Source: a virus. From it: a stretch of DNA of 38,159 nt. Below are positions 8,437 to 17,441 of the stretch, one piece after another; the first letter of the stretch is position 1; every line of letters starts with the position of its first letter. The DNA is taken from the IMG/VR virus record IMGVR_UViG_3300037246_001106, positions 1 to 38,159 of that record. The stretch is one strand, 5' to 3'. The notes under the pieces were generated by a model. The model was not told the origin of the DNA. It saw nothing but the letters and a program-made list of their open reading frames with translations, and ran no database searches. Position numbers and translations under genes: made by a program.

Positions 8437-10362
8437 ATGGCTACACAAAATACTTCCAGAGTACCGGCAGCTGCTGAAGGCATCCGTGCAAGACGAGGTC
8501 TGGCTTCCATGCTGGTGGAGCAGGGCGGCGACCAAGAGGTCGTTGATGCTGCGGAGCTGATCGAATCCATACCGGGTGGTCCTGAGCTGCTTTACTCATT
8601 TGCTGCAACCGAGTTGCTGAAGAAGGCAGGTGTCAAGTCATCGGAAACCAAAAAGGTGAAGCTGTACGAGATCGGTGGCTACGTCGAGAAGGCCGAAGGT
8701 GGTCTGGCGAAAGCTGCTGAGACGACACGTCGAGGTGGACGCAACGGTGACTCGATGATGGTGCACATGACGCCTGAAGAGTTAGGCGTCCTTGAAGGCA
8801 TGTGGGGTAAGGCTGACATCAACCCGAACACCGGCATGCCTGAGTACGGATTCTTCTCCAAGATTTGGAAGAGCGTGAAGAAGGCAGTGAAAAAAGTCTT
8901 CAGTTCCAAGATCTTCCAGATCGTTGCTCCAATCGCACTGAGCATGTTCGCTCCCGGACTCGGCACGTGGATCGGTGGTCTGATACCGGGCGTGTCAGGA
9001 GCCGGGGCTTCTATTGTCGGCAACGCACTGCTGCGCGGTGGCATGTCCGCTGCCGGTGGTGGTGACTTCGCAACGGGTGCAATGACAGGTGCTATCGCTG
9101 GAGGTCTCGGTGCGGTGACGGGCGACATGATAAAAACTGTTGCACCCGGACTGTCCGACAGCACTGCAGCCATCGTCGGATCCAGTCTGGCGAGTGGCGC
9201 AGGTTCTTCATTAACCGGTGGCGACTTCATGGAAGGTGCCATGTCCGGTGCACTGACCCAGATGATGCAGCCGACGATAGAGAACATCGCAGGCAGAGGT
9301 CAGGAGATGCTGGGGCTCGAAGGTCCCGCTGAAGGCGGCATCCTTGCGAGAGCTGAGTCGCCAGAAACTGCGATGGCACGTGAAGCCGCGAGAGCGGGAA
9401 CAGAAGGTGCACTCGCACAAGCGCGGTCACTTGATCCATCCGGTGGCCTTGCACCGGGCGAGATGGGTCCGCCAGAACCGATTCCCGGTTACGGTGAGCC
9501 CGGTGGTCCTTCCGGTCCTCCGGCACCTGTGGTGACTCCCGCCGGAGGCACGACAACTCCTGCAGCTGGTGGTGATACCGGTAACCTGATGAAGTACGGA
9601 CTGCCAATCATGGCAGCGATGGGCGCACTGAGTGGTGGCGAAGAAGAGGGCGCACCTGATTTCACCCAACCTGAGGGTTTCAACAAGCCGCTGCCTCTTT
9701 ACGACAGCAATCGTCAGTTCATCGGCCCGACCGATCCGAATGCTTACTACACATACGGACAGCCCGGTGCGCCTATCACAGGCGAGAGCTTGTTCATCAC
9801 GCCTGATCCTTTCTCTGGTGAGACCGGCACGCCGACACATCCCGGTCCCGCTGGTGGACTGGGCGGGGTGGGAGGCATCGCTCAGATGATCGCGGCAGGT
9901 CAGCCTATTCCACAAGCCATGGTCGGAGATGGTGGTCAGCAGATTCAAGCAGCTGGCTACACGTTGGATCCCAACACGCAGACATGGATGCCTCCACAAC
10001 AGCTGGGTCAGGGCACGGGCTTCCAACGTGGAGGTCACTTCGATTACTGGGCTCAGAACGCCGACGTACCACGCGCTGCACCCGCTGTGAGCGCTGGTGG
10101 TGGCTACACGCAGGGACCGGGCACTGGTAGGTCCGACGACATTCCGGCGCGACTGAGCGACGGTGAGTACGTCATAGACGCAGAAACGGTGGCACTCTTG
10201 GGTGACGGATCCGGTAAGGCAGGCGCAAGTCGGTTGGATGAGATGCGCTCGAACATGCGTAAGCACAAAGCGAAGAACCTGATGAAGGGTGGCTTCAGCC
10301 ATAAGGCCAAGTCGCCTGAGGCTTACATGGGACGGCTTCGAGCCGCAGCGGGGAGATCGTAA
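8437..10362 (+). CDS. Large Gly/Ala-rich virion protein, probable DNA-ejection protein
   Basis: The protein has 641 residues. Residues ~140-165 are basic and amphipathic (KIWKSVKKAVKKVFSSKIF). Residues ~165-285 form a long Gly/Ala zipper-like hydrophobic region (IAPIALSMFAPGLGTWIGGL-like, then ATGAMTGAIAGGLGAVTG) that could enter a membrane. A Pro/Gly-rich linker (residues ~330-390) follows. The C-terminus carries GPGTGRSDDIPARLSDGEYV, then IDAETVALLG, a motif widely seen at the ends of phage virion/tail proteins. It is the first of five large proteins of this style. Ejection or a virion-pore role is inferred from composition and gene order, not from a confirmed family match. Confidence 0.65.
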   Translation: MATQNTSRVPAAAEGIRARRGLASMLVEQGGDQEVVDAAELIESIPGGPELLYSFAATELLKKAGVKSSETKKVKLYEIGGYVEKAEGGLAKAAETTRRGGRNGDSMMVHMTPEELGVLEGMWGKADINPNTGMPEYGFFSKIWKSVKKAVKKVFSSKIFQIVAPIALSMFAPGLGTWIGGLIPGVSGAGASIVGNALLRGGMSAAGGGDFATGAMTGAIAGGLGAVTGDMIKTVAPGLSDSTAAIVGSSLASGAGSSLTGGDFMEGAMSGALTQMMQPTIENIAGRGQEMLGLEGPAEGGILARAESPETAMAREAARAGTEGALAQARSLDPSGGLAPGEMGPPEPIPGYGEPGGPSGPPAPVVTPAGGTTTPAAGGDTGNLMKYGLPIMAAMGALSGGEEEGAPDFTQPEGFNKPLPLYDSNRQFIGPTDPNAYYTYGQPGAPITGESLFITPDPFSGETGTPTHPGPAGGLGGVGGIAQMIAAGQPIPQAMVGDGGQQIQAAGYTLDPNTQTWMPPQQLGQGTGFQRGGHFDYWAQNADVPRAAPAVSAGGGYTQGPGTGRSDDIPARLSDGEYVIDAETVALLGDGSGKAGASRLDEMRSNMRKHKAKNLMKGGFSHKAKSPEAYMGRLRAAAGRS

Positions 10363-11684
10363 TGCCAGATAGCAATATTGACTTTCTGTTTGAGGGAAAG
10401 CCTCCACAATCGGTTACAACTGAAGGGCAGACCGTCGAGGGCATCCCAAAATGGATGTCGGATTACACGCAGGGGTTGATCGCACGAGCGAACGCAGCCG
10501 CTGCTGAGCCGTACATCCCGTACGGTGGTCCGAGGATCGCAGGCTTCACGCCCGAGCAACAAGCTGCGTTCGGCATGGTAGAAGCGCAAACAGGTGCGTA
10601 CCAGCCTTACCTCGAAGGCGCAGCAGCTGGTTACGGTGGTGGTCTCAGTCGCGCTGCGAACATTGGACGTGCGGCATCTCCCTTCGTCGAAAGAGGATCG
10701 CAAGCGTGGACTGACGAAGGTGTCGCCGAGTCTTACATGAGCCCGTACATCGGGAACGTGCTCGACCGACAGGAGGCGCTCGCCACGCGAACACTGGAAG
10801 AAGAATTTATGCCTCGCCTCTCCGGCATGTTCGGAGGCGCAGGTCAGTATGGATCCCGTGGTGGCACCGGCTCGATGGAAGACATTGCCATGCGAGGTGG
10901 ACGTGACATTCAGGAAGGTCTCGAAGCCCAGCGGCTCGAAGCACTTCACGGAGCGTACGGTCAAGGCGCAGACATCTTTGCTGGTGACCAGTCGCGTTCC
11001 GCAGAGATGGCACGCATCGTCGGTGCACTCGAAGAAGCGGGTGCGACGAGCATGTACCGAGGTGCCGAAGGTCTTGGCATGCTGGGTTCAGAAGCTCAAC
11101 GCATGGGTCTTACAGATGCAGCAGCAATGGAGGGCATCGGTGCTCAGCAACAAGGTCTCAATCAGGCGAGCCTCGACATGGCTTACGCCGACTTCCTCGA
11201 ACAGCGCAACTTGCCGTTCGACCGTGTTGCATTCATGAACCAAGCTATTCGTGGCTTGCCGATGGACAGGACGCAAACTCGCACCGACTTTGGACCGGCT
11301 TCGATTTACCAGCCGTCACCGTTGTCACAAATTGTTGGCGCGTACGGTGTGTATCGCGGAATGAATCCGAGCGGCGAAGCGGAAGGTGGTTACATTGAAG
11401 GTGAGTACGAAGACGTGAGCGACTACGCGGAGGGTGGGTATGCGTACCCAAAAGTAATGGCTGAAGGCGGATACATTCCCGAGGAGTACAGCATCGGGGG
11501 ACTCGCCACGGCAGCGTGGAAGAAGATGTACGGGCTTGGTAAAACTGCGTGGGGTGGGTTGAGCGCATGGGCACAAAACCTTCGCCCTGACCCTACCGAT
11601 AGTATTGGTGTCTTGGGTGGTCACACATTGGCTAATGAGAATGCATCCAAAAAGAACATCGAACTGAAATGGAAACAGGACTGA
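10362..11684 (+). CDS. Virion/ejection-type protein with repeated GGY motifs
   Basis: This 440-residue protein is coupled to the previous gene by TAATG. The N-terminus includes IPYGGPRIAGFTPEQQAAFG, a segment common in large internal phage proteins. A long helical, Ala/Glu/Gly-rich middle follows (residues ~100-270). Near the C-terminus several short motifs recur: EAEGGYIEGE, DYAEGGYAYP, MAEGGYIPEE and YSIGGLATAAWKK. Related motifs occur in four neighbouring proteins (see findings). The likely role is in an internal core or ejection channel; no enzymatic motif was seen. Confidence 0.65.
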   Translation: MPDSNIDFLFEGKPPQSVTTEGQTVEGIPKWMSDYTQGLIARANAAAAEPYIPYGGPRIAGFTPEQQAAFGMVEAQTGAYQPYLEGAAAGYGGGLSRAANIGRAASPFVERGSQAWTDEGVAESYMSPYIGNVLDRQEALATRTLEEEFMPRLSGMFGGAGQYGSRGGTGSMEDIAMRGGRDIQEGLEAQRLEALHGAYGQGADIFAGDQSRSAEMARIVGALEEAGATSMYRGAEGLGMLGSEAQRMGLTDAAAMEGIGAQQQGLNQASLDMAYADFLEQRNLPFDRVAFMNQAIRGLPMDRTQTRTDFGPASIYQPSPLSQIVGAYGVYRGMNPSGEAEGGYIEGEYEDVSDYAEGGYAYPKVMAEGGYIPEEYSIGGLATAAWKKMYGLGKTAWGGLSAWAQNLRPDPTDSIGVLGGHTLANENASKKNIELKWKQD

Positions 11685-13084
11685 TGAGAAACTTTCAAGC
11701 AGGTGGACTGGCAGCGTTGACACTTTCCCCCGAGTTCGAGGAGGAAGAAGAAGATACGTCCTTTGATGTGTCAGCAGCGACCGGTACCGAAGAGATCCTT
11801 GCAGAGGTCGATCCGTTAGTCGAGCTGCGCAAGATGGCGACGATGACCAAGGACGATGCCATGGCTCGTCTGCGTGAGTCACGTAACACCTTAGCAGAAC
11901 GTCGGACGAGGCAGCAGAAGGGTGCCGAACAGGACAGGTGGCTCGCACTTGCACAGGCAATGCTGTCGCCAACGAAGACCGGTGCGTTCGGTGAGAACGT
12001 TGGCTACGCTGCGGGCGCACTGCGTGACGTGAATGCGCAATCGTTCGAGCAAGAACAAGCGATAGCAGAGGAAGAAGAGCGCATGCTTCATCGTGAGTAC
12101 GAGATCGCAGGTGACTACTTCGACTCGCTCGCTAACTTGGAAGGCTTCAAAGGCAACAGCCGTGCACGTGTCGTAGGTCTGCGAGATGTCATCTCTCCGG
12201 CTGATAAAATACGCATCGCAAATAATGAAATCACGGAGGCGCAAGCCGAGCGCAACATCGTCAGCATTATTATGCAGCCTGACGGTACTACCGTCTCGCG
12301 CATTGAGCGTCAGATAAATCCTGATGGCACACCGGGAGATCCATGGATCATGGTAGATCCGAGGAAGGATCCGTCGCAAGCAGCTGCACAGGCAGTAGCA
12401 ACGAACACTGCAACCTTAGCGGTTCAGACAGCTAACAAACAAGCCAATGACGGTATCAAAATGATGCCTGCCATCCTGCGGTTGAGGAAGGCGCACAATC
12501 TGTTGATGACCTTGGATGAGAACACGAGTGGTCTTAACGAAGCCATACGTCAGGTTGCAATGTGGGCTGGCATCAGTGATGCAGCCATCACGGACAACAC
12601 GACACTCGCTAAACTGCATCGACTGTTCGGTGATCAGGTACTTGCTGATCTGTTGACGTTGACAGGTAGCAAGACCGACTTCGAATACAAGAAGATGGCA
12701 GAACTGAACGCAGGACTGGGCAAAGGCGTCTCAGAAAACGTCGCGATCATCGGTTTGGGTATGATCAAGATGGGCGAGATCATCGAGCGTGGGGAGTTCG
12801 CTGCGCAGATGTTGGCAGAATCACCGGGTAACCAAGAAGCTCAGCTGTGGAAGAATCAGTACCTACGATTCCAGAAAGAGAGTGCAGAGATGTTGCAGGT
12901 CAAAGAGCGGGAGACAGGTCCTCCTCCCATACCTCAGGCAACGCGCGATAAGTTGATGCAGCTTATTGAGGCGAATCAAGGTAACCCTGAGGAGCAGCGA
13001 AGAATCATCGAATCGTTCCGACAGAGAGCTAAGATTCCAGAGGATATGATCGTACCTCTCCGTCAATTAGGAGCACCACTCTAA
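11684..13084 (+). CDS. Helical virion/ejection-type protein
   Basis: The protein has 466 residues from ATG 11684, which overlaps the previous stop (TGATG). An in-frame ATG at 11669 has no ribosome site, so the later start is preferred, though not proven. The sequence opens MRNFQAGGLAALTLSPEFEE, carrying the GGL motif of its neighbours. Most of it is charged and helical, with a probable coiled coil near residues 45-75 (LRESRNTLAERRTRQQKG) and another near 115-145. It has no signal peptide and no strong membrane segment. It is presumed to be a structural or ejection protein because it lies inside an operon of such proteins. Confidence 0.6.
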   Translation: MRNFQAGGLAALTLSPEFEEEEEDTSFDVSAATGTEEILAEVDPLVELRKMATMTKDDAMARLRESRNTLAERRTRQQKGAEQDRWLALAQAMLSPTKTGAFGENVGYAAGALRDVNAQSFEQEQAIAEEEERMLHREYEIAGDYFDSLANLEGFKGNSRARVVGLRDVISPADKIRIANNEITEAQAERNIVSIIMQPDGTTVSRIERQINPDGTPGDPWIMVDPRKDPSQAAAQAVATNTATLAVQTANKQANDGIKMMPAILRLRKAHNLLMTLDENTSGLNEAIRQVAMWAGISDAAITDNTTLAKLHRLFGDQVLADLLTLTGSKTDFEYKKMAELNAGLGKGVSENVAIIGLGMIKMGEIIERGEFAAQMLAESPGNQEAQLWKNQYLRFQKESAEMLQVKERETGPPPIPQATRDKLMQLIEANQGNPEEQRRIIESFRQRAKIPEDMIVPLRQLGAPL

Positions 13085-15405
13085 TGTCCAGACCTGAAGA
13101 AGAAGTGCAGGCCGACATCCGCTTGCAGCAAATGATGGGTGAGATGGAAGGGCGTGAGGAAGAGCCCACCGAGGAGGAGATCCTCAACATGCGTTCGGAC
13201 CTTGCAATCTCAGGGAAGTCTGCCGAGGAAGAGAACATCGCACTGATGGCTCAGGAGCTGGGTACACCCGAGATAATGCCGCCTGAAGGTCAGTTTGGTC
13301 AGGCGTACGATGATCCGTTCGCTGATTTCTGGGGAGATCCTGCTAACGATCCGTTTGGGGAGATGGATTTTGGATCTGCCCAGCCCGCCGACATCGTAAC
13401 TCCAAAGGGGATGCCAGAGTTGTCTCCCTTCCCTGAGGAGCGTGGTACATCACGTGCATCGATTCAACTCCCTGAGATGGCGAGCATGGAAGCAGGTTTG
13501 TCAATGTTCTTGCCCGAGACAGATGTAAGAATGAGCATTGATGAAGAAGCACTCGACCGGATGGGTGGCTGGGAACAGGCGGCAGCTGCTTCCGCGATGA
13601 CGGGTACGCCGTTTATGCCTCCGATCAGAATCGATGGTCTTGGACAGCTCGCTGAGAACTTCGGCATGAGCATGGCAACGCTGACGATGACGGATCCGCA
13701 AGAGATTGTGGACACCATGACGCAGCGGGTTGAGTTCGAGAACCCCACGACAGGGGAGATGGAAAGCGTTGCGATGTTCCCCGGTGTTAGTCATATGGTT
13801 GCGCCTGATGGTGCACTTATCTTGGTCAACAACCACCGGAGGGACGCTAATGGACAGCCGCTGATGGCACTGGTCAATCGTCCGGGCTTCAGCATGATGG
13901 ATGCACTGCAGATCATCGGCATTGGTAGCATGTACACGCCTACCGGTCGTTGGGCTACTGTTGCGTCAGCGGGTGCGCGTCAAGCAGCTGTAAAAGCTGC
14001 GAGTGAGACGGCACGTCGATTGGCAGTACGTCAGGCTCGTGCAGCAAGCGCTAAAGCTATGATGGCTGGCTCTGCGCTTACTGAGACAGCTATACAAGCT
14101 GGACATGCGCAGGTCGGAGGCGAGTTCAACAAAGCTGAGGTCGCTCTGTCAACTTTACTAGGTGTGGTGCCTGACTACGTCTTCGATCCTCTTATCAGGG
14201 TGGCAACAAAAATTCCCAGCTATCTGAGAGGTGCCATCCCCGAGGGTGATGTAGCAGAACTCGCGGGTAAAACTGCTGCCATGGAGTTCGCGGATACGAC
14301 TGGTCGCAGACTGATGACGCAAGATGTATTGCAGGAACGCATCACGCCACCGATGGCTATCTTCGCCAAAATTGTTGAACGTATTCCTATCGTCGGTACT
14401 GGTCGTGCGCGTAAACGCATGGTGCAGGAACGCATCGACTCATTGACAGAGCTGGCTAAAAAATATGGCATCGATGTTGAGTCGAACTATGGCACCCGTG
14501 TAATGGAGTCGTTTGTTGAACGCATGACGAACCAACGCTTCTGGGGTAAGCAACAGGAGATGCTAGAGAACGTTCCGTACTATGGCAAAGGCTCGCAGAC
14601 TGGTCCAAGACGTGCGCAAGAGATGATAGAACGTGCGTGGGCGAAAGAGGCGGAGGAAGTCACGGAGGGTGTCCTGAGGAAAGCAATCTTGAATAACAAC
14701 ATCGATGATGCTGTTATCGATGGAGTGATGACATCTAATAAGTCAGCGATAATGACTGATTTGTTTGAACGACTGACACCTGAAGGTAAAACAGCTCTTA
14801 AGAACCGCTGGCTTATGAATGGTTTGGAGGACGCGACGTGGCACGCGGATGCACCGGGCAATGCAAATGCGCAGAAGTTCATGACGTGGCTTAACGCACC
14901 TACAAACAGGAAGGTCATCGCAGCATGGTTTAGTCCTGAAGAGCAGCAGATGCTCACGGGCATGCGTGAGTACTTACGTCTGTCTGCATCTGCGGAGAAG
15001 ACTGCAGCAGGTGCAGGTATGGTTGCTGCTGTCGGTGGTGGTGGTGCATGGATAGCTGGCATGTTGGAAGCGTTCGTTGGAGTGGGTGCTTTTACAGCTG
15101 GCGCAGGTCACGCTTACCAGAGCAACTTCGTTCGTAATCGTTTGCTGCAATTGGCGCACACGAGAGGTGATGAGAAATTAACTGCTTTCCTCATGGATTC
15201 GTTACGCCCGTACATGCTTGCTGCCGAGAAACAGTGGAAGGGAAACAACTACCACTTCCCAGAGGTGAACATCTCACGTGACTCTCTCAAGGAGGCAGGT
15301 AAAGACGTCGTTGACTACGCGGTCGAGCAAACTCAAGCAGCCTTTGGTGAGATTGGGCAGCTCCCTAAGAACGTACTGGACTTCTTATCAGGTGAGGACC
15401 AGTAG
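13084..15405 (+). CDS. Large virion protein, probable DNA-ejection / internal protein
   Basis: The 773-residue protein has an acidic, disordered first ~140 residues and Ala-rich helices at ~280-330. A middle segment reads IPIVGTGRARKRMVQERIDS then LTELAKKYGIDVESN; I associate this motif with large phage DNA-transfer or internal virion proteins. Near residues 635-665 is a Gly/Ala hydrophobic stretch (GAGMVAAVGGGGAWIAGMLE) that may be membrane-active. TAGGAG lies upstream of ATG, which overlaps the previous stop (TAATG). Its size and position make it the best candidate for the main ejection protein. The exact family is unconfirmed. Confidence 0.65.
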   Translation: MSRPEEEVQADIRLQQMMGEMEGREEEPTEEEILNMRSDLAISGKSAEEENIALMAQELGTPEIMPPEGQFGQAYDDPFADFWGDPANDPFGEMDFGSAQPADIVTPKGMPELSPFPEERGTSRASIQLPEMASMEAGLSMFLPETDVRMSIDEEALDRMGGWEQAAAASAMTGTPFMPPIRIDGLGQLAENFGMSMATLTMTDPQEIVDTMTQRVEFENPTTGEMESVAMFPGVSHMVAPDGALILVNNHRRDANGQPLMALVNRPGFSMMDALQIIGIGSMYTPTGRWATVASAGARQAAVKAASETARRLAVRQARAASAKAMMAGSALTETAIQAGHAQVGGEFNKAEVALSTLLGVVPDYVFDPLIRVATKIPSYLRGAIPEGDVAELAGKTAAMEFADTTGRRLMTQDVLQERITPPMAIFAKIVERIPIVGTGRARKRMVQERIDSLTELAKKYGIDVESNYGTRVMESFVERMTNQRFWGKQQEMLENVPYYGKGSQTGPRRAQEMIERAWAKEAEEVTEGVLRKAILNNNIDDAVIDGVMTSNKSAIMTDLFERLTPEGKTALKNRWLMNGLEDATWHADAPGNANAQKFMTWLNAPTNRKVIAAWFSPEEQQMLTGMREYLRLSASAEKTAAGAGMVAAVGGGGAWIAGMLEAFVGVGAFTAGAGHAYQSNFVRNRLLQLAHTRGDEKLTAFLMDSLRPYMLAAEKQWKGNNYHFPEVNISRDSLKEAGKDVVDYAVEQTQAAFGEIGQLPKNVLDFLSGEDQ

Positions 15406-15968
15406 TGCCAGCGAAACGTATCAATCGCAAGGCGAGGAACCGACACGGTCAGATACTGTCCGCTGGCTCCCGTGTATTCCTGCCTGACTACCCAGATCAG
15501 ATCCGCGCGATCATGATGAACGGCTTCGACGAAGACGACATCTCTGAGGTGTTTGACATCAGTCGCAGGCAGCTGGGCATCTGGAAGGCACAGTACCCTA
15601 CGTTCAAAAGAGCTGTCGAAGATGGTTACACCGATGCGGATGCTGCAGTGCTGAACGCACTGTTCCAGACAGCGACCGGCTACACGCACGACGAAGAAAA
15701 GATAATGATGTGGGACGGTGAGGTCATCCGTGCCGACACCATCAAGCATTACAAACCTGACGTGCAAGCGATCAAGTTGTGGCTGACCAATCGCCAGCGG
15801 AAGAACTGGGCTGATCGTAAACACACTGAGCACAGCGGCACGGAAGGAGCACCCATTGGTATTCGTGACGAGACGAGGATGGAAGTCATGTCCAGCATCC
15901 TGTCACTGATTAAACCGAAGTCCGACAACGCACTGATCGACGGACGCACCGGGGAGGTCGAAAAGTAA
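15405..15968 (+). CDS. Terminase small subunit-like DNA-binding protein
   Basis: The protein has 187 residues from GTG 15405, overlapping the previous stop (TAGTG). Residues ~32-62 form a helix-turn-helix (MMNGFDEDDISEVFDISRRQ then LGIWKAQYPTF). The following LFQTATGYTHDEEKIMMWDG, then IKHYKPDVQAIKLWLTNRQ and WADR, closely follow the conserved core of a common small-terminase family that recognises packaging sites. No large terminase gene is present in the window, which is unusual for this gene's position. A basic, unstructured N-terminus (AKRINRKARNRHG) may contact DNA. Confidence 0.7.
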   Translation: MPAKRINRKARNRHGQILSAGSRVFLPDYPDQIRAIMMNGFDEDDISEVFDISRRQLGIWKAQYPTFKRAVEDGYTDADAAVLNALFQTATGYTHDEEKIMMWDGEVIRADTIKHYKPDVQAIKLWLTNRQRKNWADRKHTEHSGTEGAPIGIRDETRMEVMSSILSLIKPKSDNALIDGRTGEVEK

Positions 15969-16708
15969 TGGGTCTCTTCAGTACACTCACCGATCCTCTC
16001 GGCCTCCATAAGAAGACGCGAAAGGCACTCGGGATCAAGCAAGATCCGGGAGATCCCTTCGGTCACATAAAGAAGCTGGAGAAGGGAGTCGGGGAAGAGC
16101 TTGGCCTTGACTTCGAGAAGTTCCACTTCAAACAGATCTGGGACGATCTCATGCGTAATCCGGGGCGCATTCTTTACGGGTCCTTCGATCCGTTCAGCAC
16201 GAAGCTGTGGAACGAAGCTCTCGGTACAGATTACGACCCCATCATCAACCAGTTGGGTGGCGCAACCAGTCAGAGGTTTGTGGACTACGTCGAGCAAGGT
16301 GGTGATCCGAAGATCGCGGAGAAGGCTGCTCGAAACCATCAGATAGCTGCGACAGTTGCATCGATCTACGCAGGCGGAGCACTCGGTGCACTCGCTCCCG
16401 GTGCAGGTGCTGCGGCTGGTGCAGGAGCAGGTACCGCTGCAGGAAGTACCGTGGGCGGACTCACGGCTGCGATACCAGCATCATCTACATTCATGGCTGG
16501 CTTGTCGGGAACTGGTGCAGCAGCTACGGCAGCAGTGGCTGCGGGAGCGGCATCAATGGACGAAGAATTTCCACTTGAGATAGCAGAGCAGGTACCGATG
16601 GGAGCCCTCGGTTCGCTCAGAGTAGGTAACGTACCTACGTGGGGTGGCTTTGCACACGGTGGTCTCATGCGTGCTGCGCAACCACGTCGAGTGAGGAGGT
16701 ATCATTAG
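15968..16708 (+). CDS. Ala/Gly-rich virion protein
   Basis: This 246-residue protein follows the terminase-like gene with a TAATG overlap and a strong GGGGAGG site. Residues 1-115 are mixed and contain DPGDPFGHIKKLEKGVGEEL and NPGRILYGSFDPFS. Residues ~120-195 are almost pure Ala/Gly/Thr/Ser and hydrophobic (GALAPGAGAAAGAGAG, AAATAAVAAGAASM), resembling a flexible membrane-inserting hairpin. The end has GGFAHGGLMRAAQP and a basic tail (RRVRRYH). It is probably a small ejection or internal protein; the function is not established. Confidence 0.6.
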   Translation: MGLFSTLTDPLGLHKKTRKALGIKQDPGDPFGHIKKLEKGVGEELGLDFEKFHFKQIWDDLMRNPGRILYGSFDPFSTKLWNEALGTDYDPIINQLGGATSQRFVDYVEQGGDPKIAEKAARNHQIAATVASIYAGGALGALAPGAGAAAGAGAGTAAGSTVGGLTAAIPASSTFMAGLSGTGAAATAAVAAGAASMDEEFPLEIAEQVPMGALGSLRVGNVPTWGGFAHGGLMRAAQPRRVRRYH

Positions 16709-17439
16709 TGCCAGAGAAAGCACCTTGGCCTGACTCTACTCCGGAAGAGGATGCGGCGTATGCTTTACAAGCGCAGCTCTGGGACATGGAGTTCGAAGGC
16801 GAGGTGGTCAGTCAAGGTGGCCCGCAACTTCAAGGAGTAGTGGAGGCGGAAAGAGCACGACTGTTACCTGTTGGTAACTATAATTTGCAGGGGATGTATC
16901 GAGGTCCAGATTCTGAATCAATCATGGAGATTGGTAGGTACGGACCCATCGCTGACAAGCTGAGGGAAAAAGGAATTGAAGCACCGGGTCCGGATACAGT
17001 TGCAGCAGTTGGTGCATCGAATGCTAACCCGCAGATCTGGGCACACGAATTTGGTCACCGGCTTGATCAGCAACAAGGTGGTGGTGGTAGAGAGAGACGT
17101 CGATTAATACACGATGCCTTCCGGTCGGACACACCGTTCGAGTGGGCAGCTGCAGTTAATCGATGGTACGCATTGAACAAGAGAAGGTGGAAGAACGACG
17201 ACTCGATTAATACTTACGCGGACGTCGAGCGACACCTTAAAGAAACGATTGCAAGTAACCGCAACTCACTTCTCCAAACTGAAGTGGACGCACGAGAAGC
17301 AGAAGGTGATGTACCGATAAAACGTGAAGGTTTTTTTACCACTGAAAGCCTGCACAAAGATCAGGAAGAACAGATGGAACGTCGCTCCAAAAGTTGGAGC
17401 ATTGAGAAGTACAACGAAATTGTGAAAGGATGGGAGTAA
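16708..17439 (+). CDS. HEFGH metallopeptidase-like virion-block protein
   Basis: The protein has 243 residues from GTG 16708, with GAGGAGGT ideally placed upstream; the longer frame from 16639 merely reads through the previous gene. Residues 113-117 are HEFGH, a zinc-protease HExxH signature, followed by RLDQQQ with D120 as a possible third ligand. The surrounding segment (NPQIWAHEFGHRLDQ) looks like the start of an active-site helix. The rest is charged and helical. It could act as a maturation protease or virion-associated peptidase, or be a zincin-fold structural protein. No third zinc ligand is certain, and I do not know the family. Confidence 0.6.
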   Translation: MPEKAPWPDSTPEEDAAYALQAQLWDMEFEGEVVSQGGPQLQGVVEAERARLLPVGNYNLQGMYRGPDSESIMEIGRYGPIADKLREKGIEAPGPDTVAAVGASNANPQIWAHEFGHRLDQQQGGGGRERRRLIHDAFRSDTPFEWAAAVNRWYALNKRRWKNDDSINTYADVERHLKETIASNRNSLLQTEVDAREAEGDVPIKREGFFTTESLHKDQEEQMERRSKSWSIEKYNEIVKGWE

Positions 17440-17441
17440 CC

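Noticed and set aside
9427-10407. A 326-codon minus-strand frame
   Set aside because: It is antisense to the C-terminal half of the large ejection-type protein and the start of the next gene. Its composition (Arg/Cys/His-rich) is typical of reverse-frame translation of GC-rich coding DNA.
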